From assembly GCF_030580655.1 (NCBI RefSeq), contig NZ_JAUQTB010000002.1, positions 434,001 through 498,000 on the forward strand: a stretch of DNA of 64,000 nucleotides. The letters run 5' to 3'. Shown in pieces: positions 49,298 through 58,226 of the stretch. A program made the translations under genes and the position numbers. The stretch is from Paenibacillus lacisoli. Lineage in GTDB: Bacteria > Bacillota > Bacilli > Paenibacillales > Paenibacillaceae. Every line of letters starts with the position of its first letter. Position 1 is the first letter of the stretch. A model generated the notes under the pieces. That model had not been told where the DNA came from and searched no databases. It saw only the letters and a program-made list of their open reading frames with translations.

Positions 49298-50422
49298 TTA
49301 AACTGAAAATTTCAGATAAAGTCTCTTCAATTCATTAACAGACCGGCTTAGCGAATAGTTGGCCTTCGCCCTGTCACAAGCGGATCGGGCCAGCTCATAA
49401 CGGAAAGAAGGGTCCGCAATGACTTTTTCCAGTGCCTCGGCAAGTTCATGCTCATGATCCGGGGGCACCAGCAGTCCATTAACGCCATCTTCGATCTGCT
49501 CGGGAATCCCGCCCACCGTGGTGCCGACCAGAGCCAGACCGCTGAGAGCCGCCTCTGCAAAGACAGATCCAAATGCCTCTGCCCGGGAAGGGAGTACAAA
49601 GATATCGAAGAACGGAATGAACTCTTCTGGATGCAGCGTGTAACCATAAAATATGGTTTCCTGATAGATGCCCAGCTCCTTGGCCAAGCTCTCCAGCTCT
49701 AAACGACTAGGACCGTCCCCAATAATGTGAAGCACATAATCGTATCCTTTTTGCTTCAATTCTGCACATGCCTTCAGCAGCACATCCAGACCTTTGGCTG
49801 GAACAAGACGACAGACCGTGATCAGCTGGGGGACCTCATTCTCATGAGGAATCGGCTTGAAGCGCCTTTCATCGAATCCATTAGGGATAATGCTGATGGA
49901 TTGAGGCTCATTCACATAAGGGGCCAGGTAGCTGCGGAACGACTGCGATACAGTTAACAGGGAATCTACCTTGGATTCCAGTTCACGGTACAAGGAGGTC
50001 AGAAAACGGTGCTCCAGCCCATTCTCTTCAATCTTGCCATTCAGGAGCAGTTCCTTCTCATACGAGGAGTGAACGGTCTGGATTAACGGTATTTCCGGGA
50101 ATATGTGCTTCATAGCAAGGCCCGCGATTGGGTGGTGTGCATGGATCAGATCGCCGGGCTTTTTCATACGCAAACGGGTCCACCAGATGTAATCCCGGTA
50201 GGTCTGCATGTACTTCTGAACGATGGGGCTGTCCAGGTAAGGCGTAACGTCAAAGGTATCGAACCGGACATCCTCCTGCCCCTTATTGCGGATCCGCTTC
50301 GGAAGCGAGAACAGCTCCATTTCCCATCGCGGGGAAGTGAATCTCTCCTGCATGTACGGGATCATGGAAGACACGCCTCCGGGCTGTTCCGGCGGAAAAA
50401 ACAAAGCCTGCAGCAATTTCAT
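49298..50422 (-). CDS. GT4-family glycosyltransferase
   Basis: A 374-residue GT-B enzyme: MKLLQALFFPPEQPGGVSSMIPYM at the start, ICRLVPAKGLDVLLKACAELKQKG in the second lobe and the E-x7-E loop PSRAEAFGSVFAEAALSGLALVGTTVGGIPEQI. No membrane span. The ATG at 50422 has GGAGGGGGG nine bases upstream; an upstream frame to 50452 is not used. It stands alone, not in a polysaccharide cluster, so its acceptor is open. It differs clearly from the GT4 enzyme at 1597 in its N-terminal half. Confidence 0.9.
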   Translation of the reverse strand: MKLLQALFFPPEQPGGVSSMIPYMQERFTSPRWEMELFSLPKRIRNKGQEDVRFDTFDVTPYLDSPIVQKYMQTYRDYIWWTRLRMKKPGDLIHAHHPIAGLAMKHIFPEIPLIQTVHSSYEKELLLNGKIEENGLEHRFLTSLYRELESKVDSLLTVSQSFRSYLAPYVNEPQSISIIPNGFDERRFKPIPHENEVPQLITVCRLVPAKGLDVLLKACAELKQKGYDYVLHIIGDGPSRLELESLAKELGIYQETIFYGYTLHPEEFIPFFDIFVLPSRAEAFGSVFAEAALSGLALVGTTVGGIPEQIEDGVNGLLVPPDHEHELAEALEKVIADPSFRYELARSACDRAKANYSLSRSVNELKRLYLKFSV

Positions 50423-50635
50423 ATGATGTTCCCCCCTCCAGGCATGACTCATGCAAGGAATTCATGATATATTTTATAAATGGATTTTGCTTAATCGCAT
50501 CAATTCTGCTTCATTTATTCTAAACAGTACGCTAATTTTCGTAAAGGCAGATTCTATTCATCATACCATTATATGCATCGTTATGTATCAAGTGATTGTC
50601 TATGAAATCGTTATCTCATGCAAAAGGAGTACCCT

Positions 50636-51997
50636 ATGTCTACCATTCAACTTCCGGCTGATTATATTAAACAAATGGAATCCATGCTGGGCGATCAAGT
50701 CCAGCTGTTTCTGGACAGCTATCAGGCACCACGGGTGCAGGGACTGCGCCTGAATCCATCCAAGCTGACCCCTCAGCTGATGGAAAAGACCTCTGCGCTC
50801 TTTCAGCTTACGCCTGTCCCCTGGTGCAGCACGGGGTACTATTATGGGCGCAGCACACAGCCTGGTAAGCATCCTTTTCATGCAGCCGGGCTCTACTATA
50901 TTCAGGAACCGTCAGCGATGTCGGCGGTGGAGCTGCTTGATCCCCGGCCCGGCGAAACGGTGCTGGATCTTGCAGCCGCGCCGGGCGGCAAGTCGACACA
51001 TATTGCAGCTAAGCTTGCTGGAGAAGGGCTGCTGATCTCGAATGAGATCCACCCCGGCCGGGTCAAAATTCTGGCCGAGAATATCGAGCGGATGGGAATA
51101 ACCAATGCTGTTGTTACATCAAGTGATCCGGCAGGATTATCCCGCCGCTTTCCGGATACCTTTGATCGCATCATGCTGGATGCCCCTTGTTCGGGTGAAG
51201 GGATGTTCCGCAAGGACGAGAATGCCGCAGCTGAATGGTCGGAGGATCTGGTAGAGCTGTGCGCGGCGAGACAATGGGATATCCTGCAGGATGCCTATAT
51301 TATGCTGAAACCGGGCGGTACGATGGCCTATTCGACCTGTACTTTTAATCTTCGTGAGAATGAAGAAATGATGGCCAGGTTCGTGGAGGCTTACCCTGCG
51401 ATGCAGCTGCTTCGCACTGAGCGGATCTGGCCGCACCAGGAACAGGGCGAGGGACATTTCGTGGCCGTGTTATCTAAAAATCCGGAAGCACAGCTGCATT
51501 CCAAACCGCGTAAGGATAAAAAAGCTTCCAATCGGAATAACCTGAAGAAAGAAACCGACACGGCCTGGAGAGGATTCCAGGCCTGGGCCGCTGAATTCAT
51601 GCCAGACTTTGCTGTGGGTCCCGGCAGACCTGTCCTGTTCGGCGAGTCCTTATACTACCTGCCAGCCAGCGCAAGCCTGACCATTCCGGATACCGCTCTG
51701 CTTGGGCTCAAGCTTCCACGGGCCGGACTGCATCTCGGTGATTGGAAAAAAAACCGGTTCGAACCAGCTCATGCTTTAGCCATGGCTGTCCGAACCGATC
51801 TGGTTGCAATTCATTATGATACCTCTGCAGACGGTGCTGAGGTACAAGCTTATTTGCGCGGAGAAACGCTGACCGTTGACCCTTCAATGAAGGGCTGGGT
51901 CCTGATTACTGTCGACGGCCTTCCGCTGGGCTGGGCCAAAGCCACCCAGGGACAGCTAAAAAACCATTATCCCAAAGGGCTGCGCCAACTGCATTAG
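50636..51997 (+). CDS. RsmB/NOP-type 16S rRNA m5C methyltransferase (RsmF-like, copy A)
   Basis: A 453-residue SAM-dependent cytosine-C5 methyltransferase. SAM loop VLDLAAAPGGKSTHIA (~residues 110-125), catalytic cysteines in DAPCSGEGMFRKDE and STCTFNLRENEEMM, then a C-terminal RNA-binding extension (PUA-like RsmF end, YLRGETLTVDPSMKGWVLITVDGLPLGWAK). AAAGGAG lies 6 nt before the ATG at 50636. It lies about 2.8 kb from a longer paralogue on the opposite strand. One may modify 16S C1407-type positions, the other a different site; sequence alone does not tell. Confidence 0.92.
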   Translation: MSTIQLPADYIKQMESMLGDQVQLFLDSYQAPRVQGLRLNPSKLTPQLMEKTSALFQLTPVPWCSTGYYYGRSTQPGKHPFHAAGLYYIQEPSAMSAVELLDPRPGETVLDLAAAPGGKSTHIAAKLAGEGLLISNEIHPGRVKILAENIERMGITNAVVTSSDPAGLSRRFPDTFDRIMLDAPCSGEGMFRKDENAAAEWSEDLVELCAARQWDILQDAYIMLKPGGTMAYSTCTFNLRENEEMMARFVEAYPAMQLLRTERIWPHQEQGEGHFVAVLSKNPEAQLHSKPRKDKKASNRNNLKKETDTAWRGFQAWAAEFMPDFAVGPGRPVLFGESLYYLPASASLTIPDTALLGLKLPRAGLHLGDWKKNRFEPAHALAMAVRTDLVAIHYDTSADGAEVQAYLRGETLTVDPSMKGWVLITVDGLPLGWAKATQGQLKNHYPKGLRQLH

Positions 51998-52003
51998 ACT
52001 GAA

Positions 52004-53044
52004 CTAATCCCGGCTGAGCAGAAGCTCATCAATGACATGATTGTGGTAAATGATCGTAAGATGAACCGATTGATACGAAGTCAGGGTATCCAGCTCCCTC
52101 ATCAAGGCGTGTGCCAGTTCCAGGCGCTGCTCACCCGTACCAGGGATCTGAAATTCGAAATATCCTGAAATCTGATTATCTCCACTAATATCCACGGTTG
52201 CCGTACCGACGGGCAGGCCGCCGCGTTCGGGAATATAAGCATCATATGTGAGCATGTCTCCATCATCCCGAATCAGACTGACATAACAGCCCTCTTCAGC
52301 GTCCTCTTCCTCATCTTGCATGTGGGAGAGGACGTTTTGTCTATGAGACCATCCGTCATCCTCCAGATCCATATCGTCATCTGCCGTAACCTCGTGATGA
52401 TCTGCAAGTTCCCGGTGAACCAGCTCGACACGCTCAATCGTCTTATTCTGATACAGCATGTCCAACGTAAAGGTATCGATCTCATCCTCATCCAGTTCCA
52501 GAACGAGCAGCTCCACCGCAGCATCCATTTCGTCTTCATCCGGATACCGCTGCCAGCGCAGCTCTCCGCTGATATCAGCCCCGTATTGTTTGAGTACAGC
52601 AGCAGCTGCCGTCCTGCCTTCGGCATCATTCAGCTCGTAGTGGGACACGCTGCGTCCGGCACTGATTAATTCTAGCTCTAAAGAGGCTTCTTCGTCCTCG
52701 TAGCGGAACAAATGTGAGGAATCGTTGTCGGGAAGCTCGGCTGAACGCGGCTCTTCCCCTTTCTCCAGGATGGAGTCCACCTCGCCGTGAGATAGGAATA
52801 CCTCATAGTAGCGGACGTCCAAAGCCTCGGCAAGCTCAAATACATATTCTTTGACCCAGGCAACGACATGCTCCTTGGCATCATCAGGCAAACTTTGTTC
52901 ATCCAGCTGGACGCTGCCGCTGAGCCGATCGCCGTCCCGGAAAACAAGAAACATGGAGCCTGCATAATATCCATCTACCAATAGGTCATGCACTTCACCA
53001 GTCGAGGTGCGCAGATCCGGCCTGCTTTTGATATCAAAAGACAT
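52004..53044 (-). CDS. Acidic hypothetical protein
   Basis: An unrecognised 346-residue, strongly acidic cytosolic protein. It has tracts such as LLVLELDEDEIDTF and SHMQDEEEDAEEG, and repeated strand patterns (GYYAGSMFLVFRDGDRLSGSVQLDE; TVDISGDNQISGYFEFQIPG) that look like two copies of a small beta domain with a G-D-x-x-S-G-x core. AAAGGAGGGAC precedes the ATG at 53044; the frame is open 32 codons further upstream but without a site. It is convergent with the methyltransferase, with only six bases between stops. Confidence 0.7.
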   Translation of the reverse strand: MSFDIKSRPDLRTSTGEVHDLLVDGYYAGSMFLVFRDGDRLSGSVQLDEQSLPDDAKEHVVAWVKEYVFELAEALDVRYYEVFLSHGEVDSILEKGEEPRSAELPDNDSSHLFRYEDEEASLELELISAGRSVSHYELNDAEGRTAAAAVLKQYGADISGELRWQRYPDEDEMDAAVELLVLELDEDEIDTFTLDMLYQNKTIERVELVHRELADHHEVTADDDMDLEDDGWSHRQNVLSHMQDEEEDAEEGCYVSLIRDDGDMLTYDAYIPERGGLPVGTATVDISGDNQISGYFEFQIPGTGEQRLELAHALMRELDTLTSYQSVHLTIIYHNHVIDELLLSRD

Positions 53045-53122
53045 CTCCTGTCCCTCCTTTGTTAAGGTTCCAGTATTAGCCTGCCCTGCCGCCCTGCTGT
53101 CTATGAATGATTCCGCCAAATG

Positions 53123-53157
53123 AAAAGAAGCCCTGGTCACAAGACCGGGACTTCTGG
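53123..53157 (-). terminator. Terminator after the HAD phosphatase gene
   Basis: On the minus strand AGAAG-CCCGGTC / GACC-GGGCTTCT, with one mismatch (5' arm AGAAGTCCCGGTC), loop TTGT, then TTTTC. It lies ~25 bp past the stop at 53180. Confidence 0.75.
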
Positions 53158-53179
53158 TTTGTTCGAAGCAATGCTGCTT

Positions 53180-53983
53180 TTAGCCCTGCAGCACATGCTT
53201 GAGAATAGCCTGATGCACACCATCCTCGTTATTTGATCCGGTTACTTCATCGGCCGCAGCCTTTACTTCTTCCGGGGAGTTGCTCATGGCAATGCCTTTG
53301 CCGGCGAAGGTGATCATGGATAGATCATTATAGTAGTTACCGATGGCCAGCACTTCCTCCTGCTTGAATCCCCGGCGTTCTGCCAGCTGCTTCAAGGCAG
53401 CTCCTTTGGACGCTTCCTTATGCATCAGATCGATGAAAAAATCACCGCTGCGCAGCATATTCACGCTCTGGGTCCATAGACTCCAATCTGCGTAGACACG
53501 GTCCAGCTCGTCCATGCTGCCGAAGGCGGTGAATTTCACCACAGGTTCTTCAAAATCCAGCCATCCCGGGAGCTGAAGCGGCTCCATCAGGAAAGCTTCA
53601 TACATGCTGCGCACTTCCAGTTTCAGGCCTTGCGGCTGGTCAACGTACAAGCCAAAGGCTGTATTCACATCAAAATGAATGCCGTGTTCACGGCAGTATT
53701 CCGTATAAGGATCCAGAGCCAGCGGATCTAGAGGAAACTGGTGCACAATCTCACGGGTGACCACGTCGACGGTAGCCGCTCCATTATGTGAGATCACGTA
53801 CCCTTTTAACCCAAGCTCCTCCATGAAAGGAATGGAGTTGCCCGGCCCGCGGCCGGTACACAGTACAATCTCAGCCCCCTGCTTGGCGGCTTCCAGAATC
53901 GTATTCCGGTTCTGCTCAGACAGCTGATGTTCATCATTCAGCAGTGTTCCATCCACATCCAGGGCAATCAGTCGGTATGTCAT
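53180..53983 (-). CDS. Cof-type HAD phosphatase
   Basis: A 267-residue haloacid-dehalogenase-superfamily phosphatase. Motif I LIALDVDGTLLNDEHQL (Asp nucleophile), motif II IVLCTGRGPG, motif III Lys in SKGAALKQLAE, motif IV VLAIGNYYNDLSMITFAG (GDxxND variant with N-Y-Y). It has a C2 cap, as in YwtE, YidA and flavin/sugar-phosphate phosphatases. The GNYYND replaces the common GDGxND, a relaxed but still metal-capable motif. Probably sugar-phosphate or FMN hydrolysis. Co-directional with the pseudouridine synthase gene 50 bp upstream. Confidence 0.92.
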   Translation of the reverse strand: MTYRLIALDVDGTLLNDEHQLSEQNRNTILEAAKQGAEIVLCTGRGPGNSIPFMEELGLKGYVISHNGAATVDVVTREIVHQFPLDPLALDPYTEYCREHGIHFDVNTAFGLYVDQPQGLKLEVRSMYEAFLMEPLQLPGWLDFEEPVVKFTAFGSMDELDRVYADWSLWTQSVNMLRSGDFFIDLMHKEASKGAALKQLAERRGFKQEEVLAIGNYYNDLSMITFAGKGIAMSNSPEEVKAAADEVTGSNNEDGVHQAILKHVLQG

Positions 53984-54033
53984 ATCCTATCCATCCTTTG
54001 TATATCTGTCTATTGTTCGTTGATTTCAGCCGT

Positions 54034-54777
54034 CTAACGTCCGATCACAGCCAGTTCCTCTGCGGTAAGCTCGCGGTATGTCCCTATCTCCAGCTCCTCT
54101 TCAAGCACAAGCGGACCCATCGCTACCCGTTTCAGATACTCTACTTTTTTGCCTACCGCCTCGAACATCCGCTTAACCTGATGAAACTTGCCTTCATGGA
54201 TAATCAGCGAAATAAAAGAGACCGGTCCTCCGTCCGTATCCGTCTTGGACAGAATCGTCAACTGCGCAGGAAGTGTAGCGTAGCCGTCATCCAGTGTAAC
54301 GCCTTCTGCAAAATGCCGGATATCCTCTTCATTCACATCTCCGGCCACTCTCGCTTCATAGGTTTTGGGAACATGCTTCTTCGGAGACAGCAGCTCATGA
54401 GCCAGCTGCCCGTCATTCGTCAGCAGCAGCAGCCCCTCGGTATCCTTGTCCAGTCTGCCCACGGGAAACGGTTCGAAGTGCCGGTCCTCCGGGCTCAGCA
54501 GGTCAAGCACCGTGCGGTCACGCAAGTCCTCGGTGGCAGAAACCACGCCCGGCGGCTTGTGCAGGAGCAGATAGATAAACTCACGGTAGACGATGCGTTC
54601 GCCATCCACTTCAACTCTGTCGTCTAATGGATGAACCTGCATCCCGCTGTCCTTGACTCTTTTATCATTAACCGTAATGATACCCTGCTTCGCCATGCGC
54701 TTGATATCGCTGCGTGAACCGCAGCCCATATGCACCAACATTTTGTCGAGGCGCAGAGTTTGCCTGCCTTTACTCAT
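54034..54777 (-). CDS. RsuA/RluB-type pseudouridine synthase
   Basis: A 247-residue rRNA pseudouridine synthase. An N-terminal S4 domain (LRLDKMLVHMGCGSRSDIKRMAKQGIITVN) precedes the catalytic part with PVGRLDKDTEGLLLLTNDG (catalytic Asp) and LIIHEGKFHQVKRMFEAVGKKVEYLKRV. I place the start at the ATG at 54777, which overlaps the stop of the upstream methyltransferase gene in an ATGA arrangement; ATGs at 54795 and 54789 are inside that gene. Coupled with an rRNA m5C methyltransferase, it belongs to a ribosome modification unit. Confidence 0.93.
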   Translation of the reverse strand: MSKGRQTLRLDKMLVHMGCGSRSDIKRMAKQGIITVNDKRVKDSGMQVHPLDDRVEVDGERIVYREFIYLLLHKPPGVVSATEDLRDRTVLDLLSPEDRHFEPFPVGRLDKDTEGLLLLTNDGQLAHELLSPKKHVPKTYEARVAGDVNEEDIRHFAEGVTLDDGYATLPAQLTILSKTDTDGGPVSFISLIIHEGKFHQVKRMFEAVGKKVEYLKRVAMGPLVLEEELEIGTYRELTAEELAVIGR

Positions 54778-56411
54778 ACTGAAGTCCATCTCCATCCTGC
54801 GGGATATTCATTTCTCAACATGCCGTCAAGCCATTTGCCCCAGCCAGCGGCATAGCCGTCAATACAGACGAGAACATAACCCTTCGGCGAAACGTTACCC
54901 TTGCATTGAACTGAATCAGCCGTAACAGCCAGGGTCTCCCCTTTCAAGTAACGCACGGCCTCTCCATTCCCGGAAAGGAGATTCACCGTACGCACCGCTT
55001 CCTCTGGGTGAAGAGCAGCTGCCAGGGGATGGGAAGGCACAAACCGTCCATTTTTGATATTACCGGTGAACCAGCCTGGTCTGACTACCTTAAGGCCGTC
55101 GAGCCGGCGTGGGTCTACAGGACATTGATAAATACGATCCCCGTACATCACCGTCTCCCCAGGCAGGGTCAGCCGCAGCTCTACCGAGACAAACTGGCGG
55201 TACACCTCCAGTGGATCTGCGGCAGGAGGCTGTCCCCTGCGTCCCCCCTCTTTACTTTTGTGACGATGTCCATGGTCAGCAGTACGTCCGCCCGGTTCCC
55301 GTTTCAGTCGCTCACTGCGCCGGGATGACTTCCGCTCCCTGTTTCCTGGTTCCGTCTGGACTGCCAATGAGGAATCCATAATTGATACACTTTCTTCGAA
55401 TGCACTCTCGGAGGTTAAAAGGCTGGCGTTGACATCAGCCGCAGTATCCGGGTCTATGACCTGCTGCAGAACGGCTGCATAATGGCCCTCGCCCTCAATG
55501 ACATGCGGCCATAATCTTCCGGTGCCAGTCAGCTGCTCCTTCACCTGGTCTGAGAGGTCGTCTGTTCCAGCCATTCCTTGAAGCCAATCCGGTCGTCCAG
55601 GACGAAAGCCAAGCTCGGGTCCAACAGGAATCACTCGGAAATCAGGATGTGCCTGGAGAAATTCACCGATCATGGACTCGTTCTCTTCCGGTGCAAATGT
55701 ACACGTGGAATATACGATCGTGCCGCCGGGAGCCAGCAGCGAAGCGGCTGTCTGCAGAATATCCCTTTGCATCAGCACACAGCGCTCTACCGAATGGGTC
55801 TCCCACTGCTTGATCATATCTTCGTCTTTGCGGAACATCCCTTCACCCGAGCATGGAGCATCAATGAGGATTTTATCAAAATAATTCGGGAAAGCATCTG
55901 CAATCTTCTGTGGTGTCTCGTTGAGCACAACAGCATTCCGGACACCATATAGCTCGATGTTTTTGGCCAGCGCCTTGGTACGGTCTGCACTGATGTCATT
56001 CGTTACCAGCACCCCTTGACCTTCCAGCTTGGCTGCAATCTGTGTAGACTTGCCGCCAGGTGCTGCGCACAGATCCAGCACCCGGTCTCCAGGCTTAACG
56101 CCGAGCAGTTCGGCTGGTGCCATCGCACTCGGCTCCTGGATGTAATAAATACCAGCATGGTAATAAGGGTGAAGTCCCGGTTTCGTACCGTAAGGGACGT
56201 AAAAACCGCTCGGACACCATGGGATGGCCGTAAGCTCAAAAGGGGTCAGACGCTGGAATTCCTTCACCGAAGCCTTCAGCGTATTCACCCGGATCCCGGC
56301 ATGAGGCGCAGAATCATAGGATTTCATAAAAGAGTCAAACTCGTCACCAAGTAAGTGTTGCATGCGTTCCACGAACGCTGCGGGCAATCGTACTGCCATG
56401 TGTGCCATCAT
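54774..56411 (-). CDS. RsmB/NOP-type 16S rRNA m5C methyltransferase (RsmF-like, copy B)
   Basis: A 545-residue enzyme: PAAFVERMQHLLGDEFDSFM start; SAM loop VLDLCAAPGGKSTQIA; catalytic cysteines in DAPCSGEGMFRKDED and YSTCTFAPEENESMIGEF; and a C-terminal RNA-binding domain (VRYLKGETLAVTADSVQ, GYVLVCIDGYAAGWGKWLDG). Compared with copy A it has a ~90-residue Arg/Ser/Gly-rich insert (~residues 340-410, KSSRRSERLKREPGGR) before the C-terminal domain. Start is uncertain among the ATGs at 56411, 56408 and 56399; I use the longest. It overlaps the pseudouridine synthase gene by 4 bp. Confidence 0.93.
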   Translation of the reverse strand: MMAHMAVRLPAAFVERMQHLLGDEFDSFMKSYDSAPHAGIRVNTLKASVKEFQRLTPFELTAIPWCPSGFYVPYGTKPGLHPYYHAGIYYIQEPSAMAPAELLGVKPGDRVLDLCAAPGGKSTQIAAKLEGQGVLVTNDISADRTKALAKNIELYGVRNAVVLNETPQKIADAFPNYFDKILIDAPCSGEGMFRKDEDMIKQWETHSVERCVLMQRDILQTAASLLAPGGTIVYSTCTFAPEENESMIGEFLQAHPDFRVIPVGPELGFRPGRPDWLQGMAGTDDLSDQVKEQLTGTGRLWPHVIEGEGHYAAVLQQVIDPDTAADVNASLLTSESAFEESVSIMDSSLAVQTEPGNRERKSSRRSERLKREPGGRTADHGHRHKSKEGGRRGQPPAADPLEVYRQFVSVELRLTLPGETVMYGDRIYQCPVDPRRLDGLKVVRPGWFTGNIKNGRFVPSHPLAAALHPEEAVRTVNLLSGNGEAVRYLKGETLAVTADSVQCKGNVSPKGYVLVCIDGYAAGWGKWLDGMLRNEYPAGWRWTSV

Positions 56412-56553
56412 CCTGTTCTATTTCGTAATCCATTGAAACCTATTTTAGCATATTGGTCCAAGTCTTGCGTCCTGTTTCACTACAGGCTGTAATGATGTAT
56501 AATGGAACTCATCTGGGAGGGAATTTATTTTAGTTAAAGACAGGGGAGATATT

Positions 56554-57156
56554 GTGAGTACCAACAAATCCTATGCCAAGCAGCGCCGCAGCGCCAAGCG
56601 CGGCCGCAGCATGATGATCCCGATGATCAGTTTTTTTGTTGTGCTGGTTATTCTGATGGGCACTTTAGCGTATCTGAACACGAGATCGTCAGACACTACG
56701 AACACCGCAGCCAATGTCGACCCTAATGCGGTCAGCCAATTGTATGGCGGTGTCAAGGTTGCCTCTTTAGCACCTTCAACACAAGAAATTCTGGATGATC
56801 CGAACTATCAGAACATTATACTGCCGGACGAGCTGAAGCAGAAGATTGCGAACAAGGAGAACTTTTACGTCTATTTCTTTGCGTCAGACTGCCCTCATTG
56901 CCGGGCTACGACCCCGCAGCTGATGCCGCAGGCACAAAAGCAGAACGTCGAGCTTCACCAATTTAATCTCAAAGAATTCGAGGATGGCTGGCGTGATTAC
57001 AATATTGAATTCACCCCCACTCTCGTATACTTCGAGAAAGGCGTAGAGAAAGAGCGGATCGTCGGAGGCCTGAAAGAGACCGGTACCGACAATGGACATA
57101 CTCTGGCTGAATTTGAGCAGCTGTTTAATAAACACAAAGGAAACGACCTGTCATGA
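56554..57156 (+). CDS. Membrane-anchored thioredoxin-like protein (CPHC)
   Basis: A 200-residue extracytoplasmic thiol protein. A basic N-terminus and a single membrane helix (MMIPMISFFVVLVILMGTLAYL, ~residues 20-41) lead to a thioredoxin fold with the redox motif SDCPHCRATTPQL (~residue 112) and the cis-proline EFTPTLVYFEKG. CPHC is the DsbA-like motif, which suggests oxidising or isomerising chemistry. Start is GTG at 56554 after GGGGAG. The stop overlaps the next gene (ATGA, 4 bp), so the pair is translationally coupled. Confidence 0.9.
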   Translation: MSTNKSYAKQRRSAKRGRSMMIPMISFFVVLVILMGTLAYLNTRSSDTTNTAANVDPNAVSQLYGGVKVASLAPSTQEILDDPNYQNIILPDELKQKIANKENFYVYFFASDCPHCRATTPQLMPQAQKQNVELHQFNLKEFEDGWRDYNIEFTPTLVYFEKGVEKERIVGGLKETGTDNGHTLAEFEQLFNKHKGNDLS

Positions 57157-57671
57157 AGCGCAGAACCTACGGCTTCATGATCACTGGCGTACTGGCAGCA
57201 AGTCTTGCCTTAGCCGCCTGCAGCCAAGGCGGCGGCGATGTCAGCAAAACAGCGGCTTTATCCCAGGATCACTACGGTATGCACGGCAAAGACAGCGAGC
57301 AGTACGAGACAACAGCTTCAGCAGCACAGATGCCAGCATTCCTGGCCCATTATACGGACCGGACCCAAGCCTCCTATAAAACGGTAGACAGTCTGAAAGA
57401 GGTTCTGAAATACATCAACTGCTACTGTGGATGCATGGATTATGAAGATCACGCTCATGACTCGCTCTACCGCTGCTTCGTCGCTGAGAATACCAACGGT
57501 GAAATCAAATGGACCGATCACGGTGCACAGTGCGGGATCTGCCTGGAAGAGCTGAACGAAGTTAACCAGCTGCATGCCGAAGGCAAGAGCGTCCAGGAAA
57601 TCCAGAAAGCGATCGACGCCAAATTTAAAGGCGAAGGCAAAAAGTCTTCATCCGAGGTCCATCCCATCTGA
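57153..57671 (+). CDS. PCYCGC-motif lipoprotein
   Basis: A 172-residue lipoprotein. The lipobox is LALAACSQ (Cys near residue 22). The mature part has INCYCGCMDYEDHAHDSLYRCFV, the family's Cys-Tyr-Cys-Gly-Cys cluster (with N rather than P before it), plus IKWTDHGAQCGICLEELNEVNQL. Six cysteines in total suggest metal or disulfide chemistry. Known in Bacillales as the PCYCGC family of unknown function. Its overlap with the CPHC thioredoxin-like gene is strong evidence for a functional pair: a surface Cys protein and its redox partner (inference). Confidence 0.9.
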   Translation: MKRRTYGFMITGVLAASLALAACSQGGGDVSKTAALSQDHYGMHGKDSEQYETTASAAQMPAFLAHYTDRTQASYKTVDSLKEVLKYINCYCGCMDYEDHAHDSLYRCFVAENTNGEIKWTDHGAQCGICLEELNEVNQLHAEGKSVQEIQKAIDAKFKGEGKKSSSEVHPI

Positions 57672-57684
57672 TCTCAAATTAAGC

Positions 57685-57724
57685 CAGCAAAACCCGCATG
57701 CTGATCAGCATGCGGGTTTTGCTG
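57685..57724. terminator. Bidirectional terminator
   Basis: A perfect 40-bp palindrome; each half has CAGCAAAACCCGCATGCTGA. It lies between the convergent PCYCGC and DUF309 genes, 13 and 7 bp from their stops. Confidence 0.93.
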
Positions 57725-57731
57725 TTCTTCT

Positions 57732-58226
57732 TTATTCAGACACTTCCTGCTGTGACTTTAATGAGGCCATTCGCTGCTCATAGATTTTGCCGCGCGTCGG
57801 GCTTCGCCGCTGAGGAATGTTCGGCTTGATCTGCCTGCCGGCCTCTTCAACAGCAGCCAGCAGCTTCTCATCCACAATCTCGATATCCAGATCATAATAG
57901 GCAATGGGGTTCTCTGGATAGGTCCGAAGCTGATCACGATAGGCTTCCGTTTCCCGGACGAGCTTCCCCAGATGTATGCCCATAGCCTGCTCTGGATACG
58001 GCTTCAGGAGCTCCACAGCACTCTCCAGCATCATTTTGGCTCCGCGCACATTGCCGTTGCGGAAATGGTAGAGCCCTACTGCAATTTGCAACAGCCCCTT
58101 ATAGATCGGCGCATGCTCTTTCTCAATCCACAGTTCCTCCAGCACTTCATGACATTCAAAGTAATCCCTGTCCCGGTTGAAGTAGACCAGATAGGCGAGA
58201 TAGAGCTGATGGTAATCAGCTCTCAT
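57732..58226 (-). CDS. DUF309 family protein
   Basis: A 164-residue helical protein with the DUF309 signature YFECHEVLEELWIEKEH and GLLQIAVGLYHFRNGNVRGA; the conserved H-E-x3-E-x2-W suggests a metal or nucleotide site. Start is at the ATG at 58226 (GGGG six bases before); an ATG at 58232 is on the GGGG itself. It begins inside the end of the RelQ-like gene (11-bp overlap) and so is co-expressed with alarmone synthesis. Function unknown. Confidence 0.88.
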   Translation of the reverse strand: MRADYHQLYLAYLVYFNRDRDYFECHEVLEELWIEKEHAPIYKGLLQIAVGLYHFRNGNVRGAKMMLESAVELLKPYPEQAMGIHLGKLVRETEAYRDQLRTYPENPIAYYDLDIEIVDEKLLAAVEEAGRQIKPNIPQRRSPTRGKIYEQRMASLKSQQEVSE

